Shown here piece after piece: positions 5,406 to 5,875 of a stretch of DNA of 5,875 bases. Position 1 is the first letter of the stretch; each line of letters starts with the position of its first letter. Both the position numbers and the translations under genes were made by a program. The notes under the pieces are model-generated. The model had not been told where the DNA came from. It was given only the letters and a program-made list of their open reading frames with translations, and ran no database searches. This stretch comes from Rhizobacter sp. (GTDB taxonomy: Bacteria; Pseudomonadota; Gammaproteobacteria; Burkholderiales; Burkholderiaceae_C), in contig JANXVK010000067.1 of NCBI GenBank assembly GCA_025351675.1, positions 1-5,875 of the forward strand. Direction: 5' to 3'.

Positions 5406-5875
5406 ACCTGAAGAAATCCCTGATCGCCTTGGCCGCCACGCTGGCCGTAGCCACGCTGGCGCATGCCGACGTCAATGTCGGCGTGACCGTCTCGGCCACC
5501 GGTCCGGCGGCCTCGCTCGGCATCCCCGAGAAGAACACGATCGCGCTGATGCCGCAGACCATCGGCGGCCAGAAGATCAACTACATCGTGCTCGACGACG
5601 CCTCCGACACCACGCAGGCGGTGAGCAACACGCGCAAGCTGATCACCGAGAGCAAGGTCGACATCATCCTCGGCTCGACGATCACGCCGAACTCGCTGGC
5701 GATGAACGACGTGGTCTCCGAGAACCAGACGCCGATGATCTCGATGGCCGCCTCGGCGCGCATCGTCGAGCCGATGGACGCCAAGCGCAAGTGGGATGAT
5801 GGAATGGGCCCTGAAGATATTGTAATTACAGGGAGTGCTGCATTTCAGCAACAAGCATTTAACGATTTACAAAAG
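5402..5875 (+). CDS. ABC-transporter periplasmic substrate-binding protein (LivK type), 3'-partial; foreign-looking end
   Basis: This is the start of a periplasmic binding protein of the branched-chain amino acid type, which captures its ligand outside the inner membrane for an ABC permease. Residues 1-22 (MNLKKSLIALAATLAVATLAHA) form a clear Sec signal peptide with an AxA-type cleavage site and no lipobox Cys. The mature part follows the fold-type I start: VNVGVTVSATGPAASLGIPEKN, then GQKINYIVLDDASDTTQAV, KVDIILGSTITPNSLA and PMISMAAS (motif fragments in order, about 24-118). The ATG 5402 overlaps the tetR TGA (ATGA), and GGAG at 5392-5395 is its RBS. In this position it probably imports an aromatic acid such as phenylacetate or a hydroxylated relative; the ligand is not determinable here. 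After KRKW (codon 131, 5792-5794), where the family continues with something like VFKTPQND, the sequence changes to AT-rich DNA encoding DDGMGPEDIVITG..., which I do not recognise. The true gene is therefore supported only to about 5794. Confidence 0.8.
   Translation, partial: MNLKKSLIALAATLAVATLAHADVNVGVTVSATGPAASLGIPEKNTIALMPQTIGGQKINYIVLDDASDTTQAVSNTRKLITESKVDIILGSTITPNSLAMNDVVSENQTPMISMAASARIVEPMDAKRKWDDGMGPEDIVITGSAAFQQQAFNDLQK
5795..5875. other. Abrupt AT-rich segment of different origin at the right edge
   Basis: The last 81 bases have 32 G/C (about 40%), against roughly two-thirds in the rest. The + frame stays open with 27 codons such as ATT, GTA, ACA, AGT, TTT, TTA and CAA, which are rare elsewhere in the window. 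The other five frames all contain stops, so this looks like real coding DNA from an AT-richer source (DDGMGPEDIVITGSAAFQQQ and onward). I could not identify the protein. It is either a chimeric assembly end or the first bases of an inserted element. Confidence 0.75.

Noticed and set aside
5384..5854. Minus-strand open frame opposite the binding-protein gene
   Set aside because: Antisense shadow of a clear signal-peptide-bearing + strand gene; it also crosses the composition break.

Overview
The window is high-GC (roughly two-thirds G+C), densely coded DNA, with every convincing gene on the + strand. The NHEJ operon, a PaaG-type isomerase with a TetR-family regulator, and the codon bias towards G/C-ending codons suggest a betaproteobacterium, probably of the Burkholderiales. 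This placement is inferred from gene content and style, not from a marker gene.

Region A (about 1-3815) is a DNA-repair locus. It opens with the C-terminal end of Ku, followed 7 bases later by a full-length LigD with the domain order phosphoesterase, ligase, polymerase. Together these form a two-component bacterial non-homologous end-joining system. A 62-residue proline-rich protein overlaps the ligD stop codon in an ATGA arrangement and has its own strong ribosome-binding site. Next comes a reading frame that starts as a small 'plasmid stabilisation'-type protein and switches, in frame, into the middle of a DNA topoisomerase IB. The topoisomerase sequence then meets a TAG stop and continues in the same frame to 3815. 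It has lost its N-terminal domain, and two of its catalytic residues (an active-site Arg and the DNA-attacking Tyr) both read His. I interpret this as a deletion-fusion relic of an ancestral pair of genes, with the topoisomerase dead.

Region B (about 3816-5875) is a phenylacetate-type catabolic operon. A promoter-like region contains a GACCGGTC-centred operator candidate. It is followed by a PaaG-like ring-epoxide isomerase, then a TetR-family regulator (PaaR-like) whose ATG overlaps the paaG stop by one base, then a periplasmic branched-chain-amino-acid-type ABC-transporter binding protein whose ATG overlaps the tetR stop by four bases. The likely logic is an autoregulated unit in which acyl-CoA-responsive repression controls both uptake and ring isomerisation.

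The last 81 bases or so (from about 5795) are clearly unlike the rest: about 40% G+C with A/T-ending codons, and the binding-protein similarity stops abruptly. This is either a chimeric contig end or a very recent insertion boundary. I saw no RNA genes, CRISPR arrays or intact mobile elements. I do not see a clearly new system. The most unusual items are the decayed chimeric topoisomerase locus and the composition break at the right edge.
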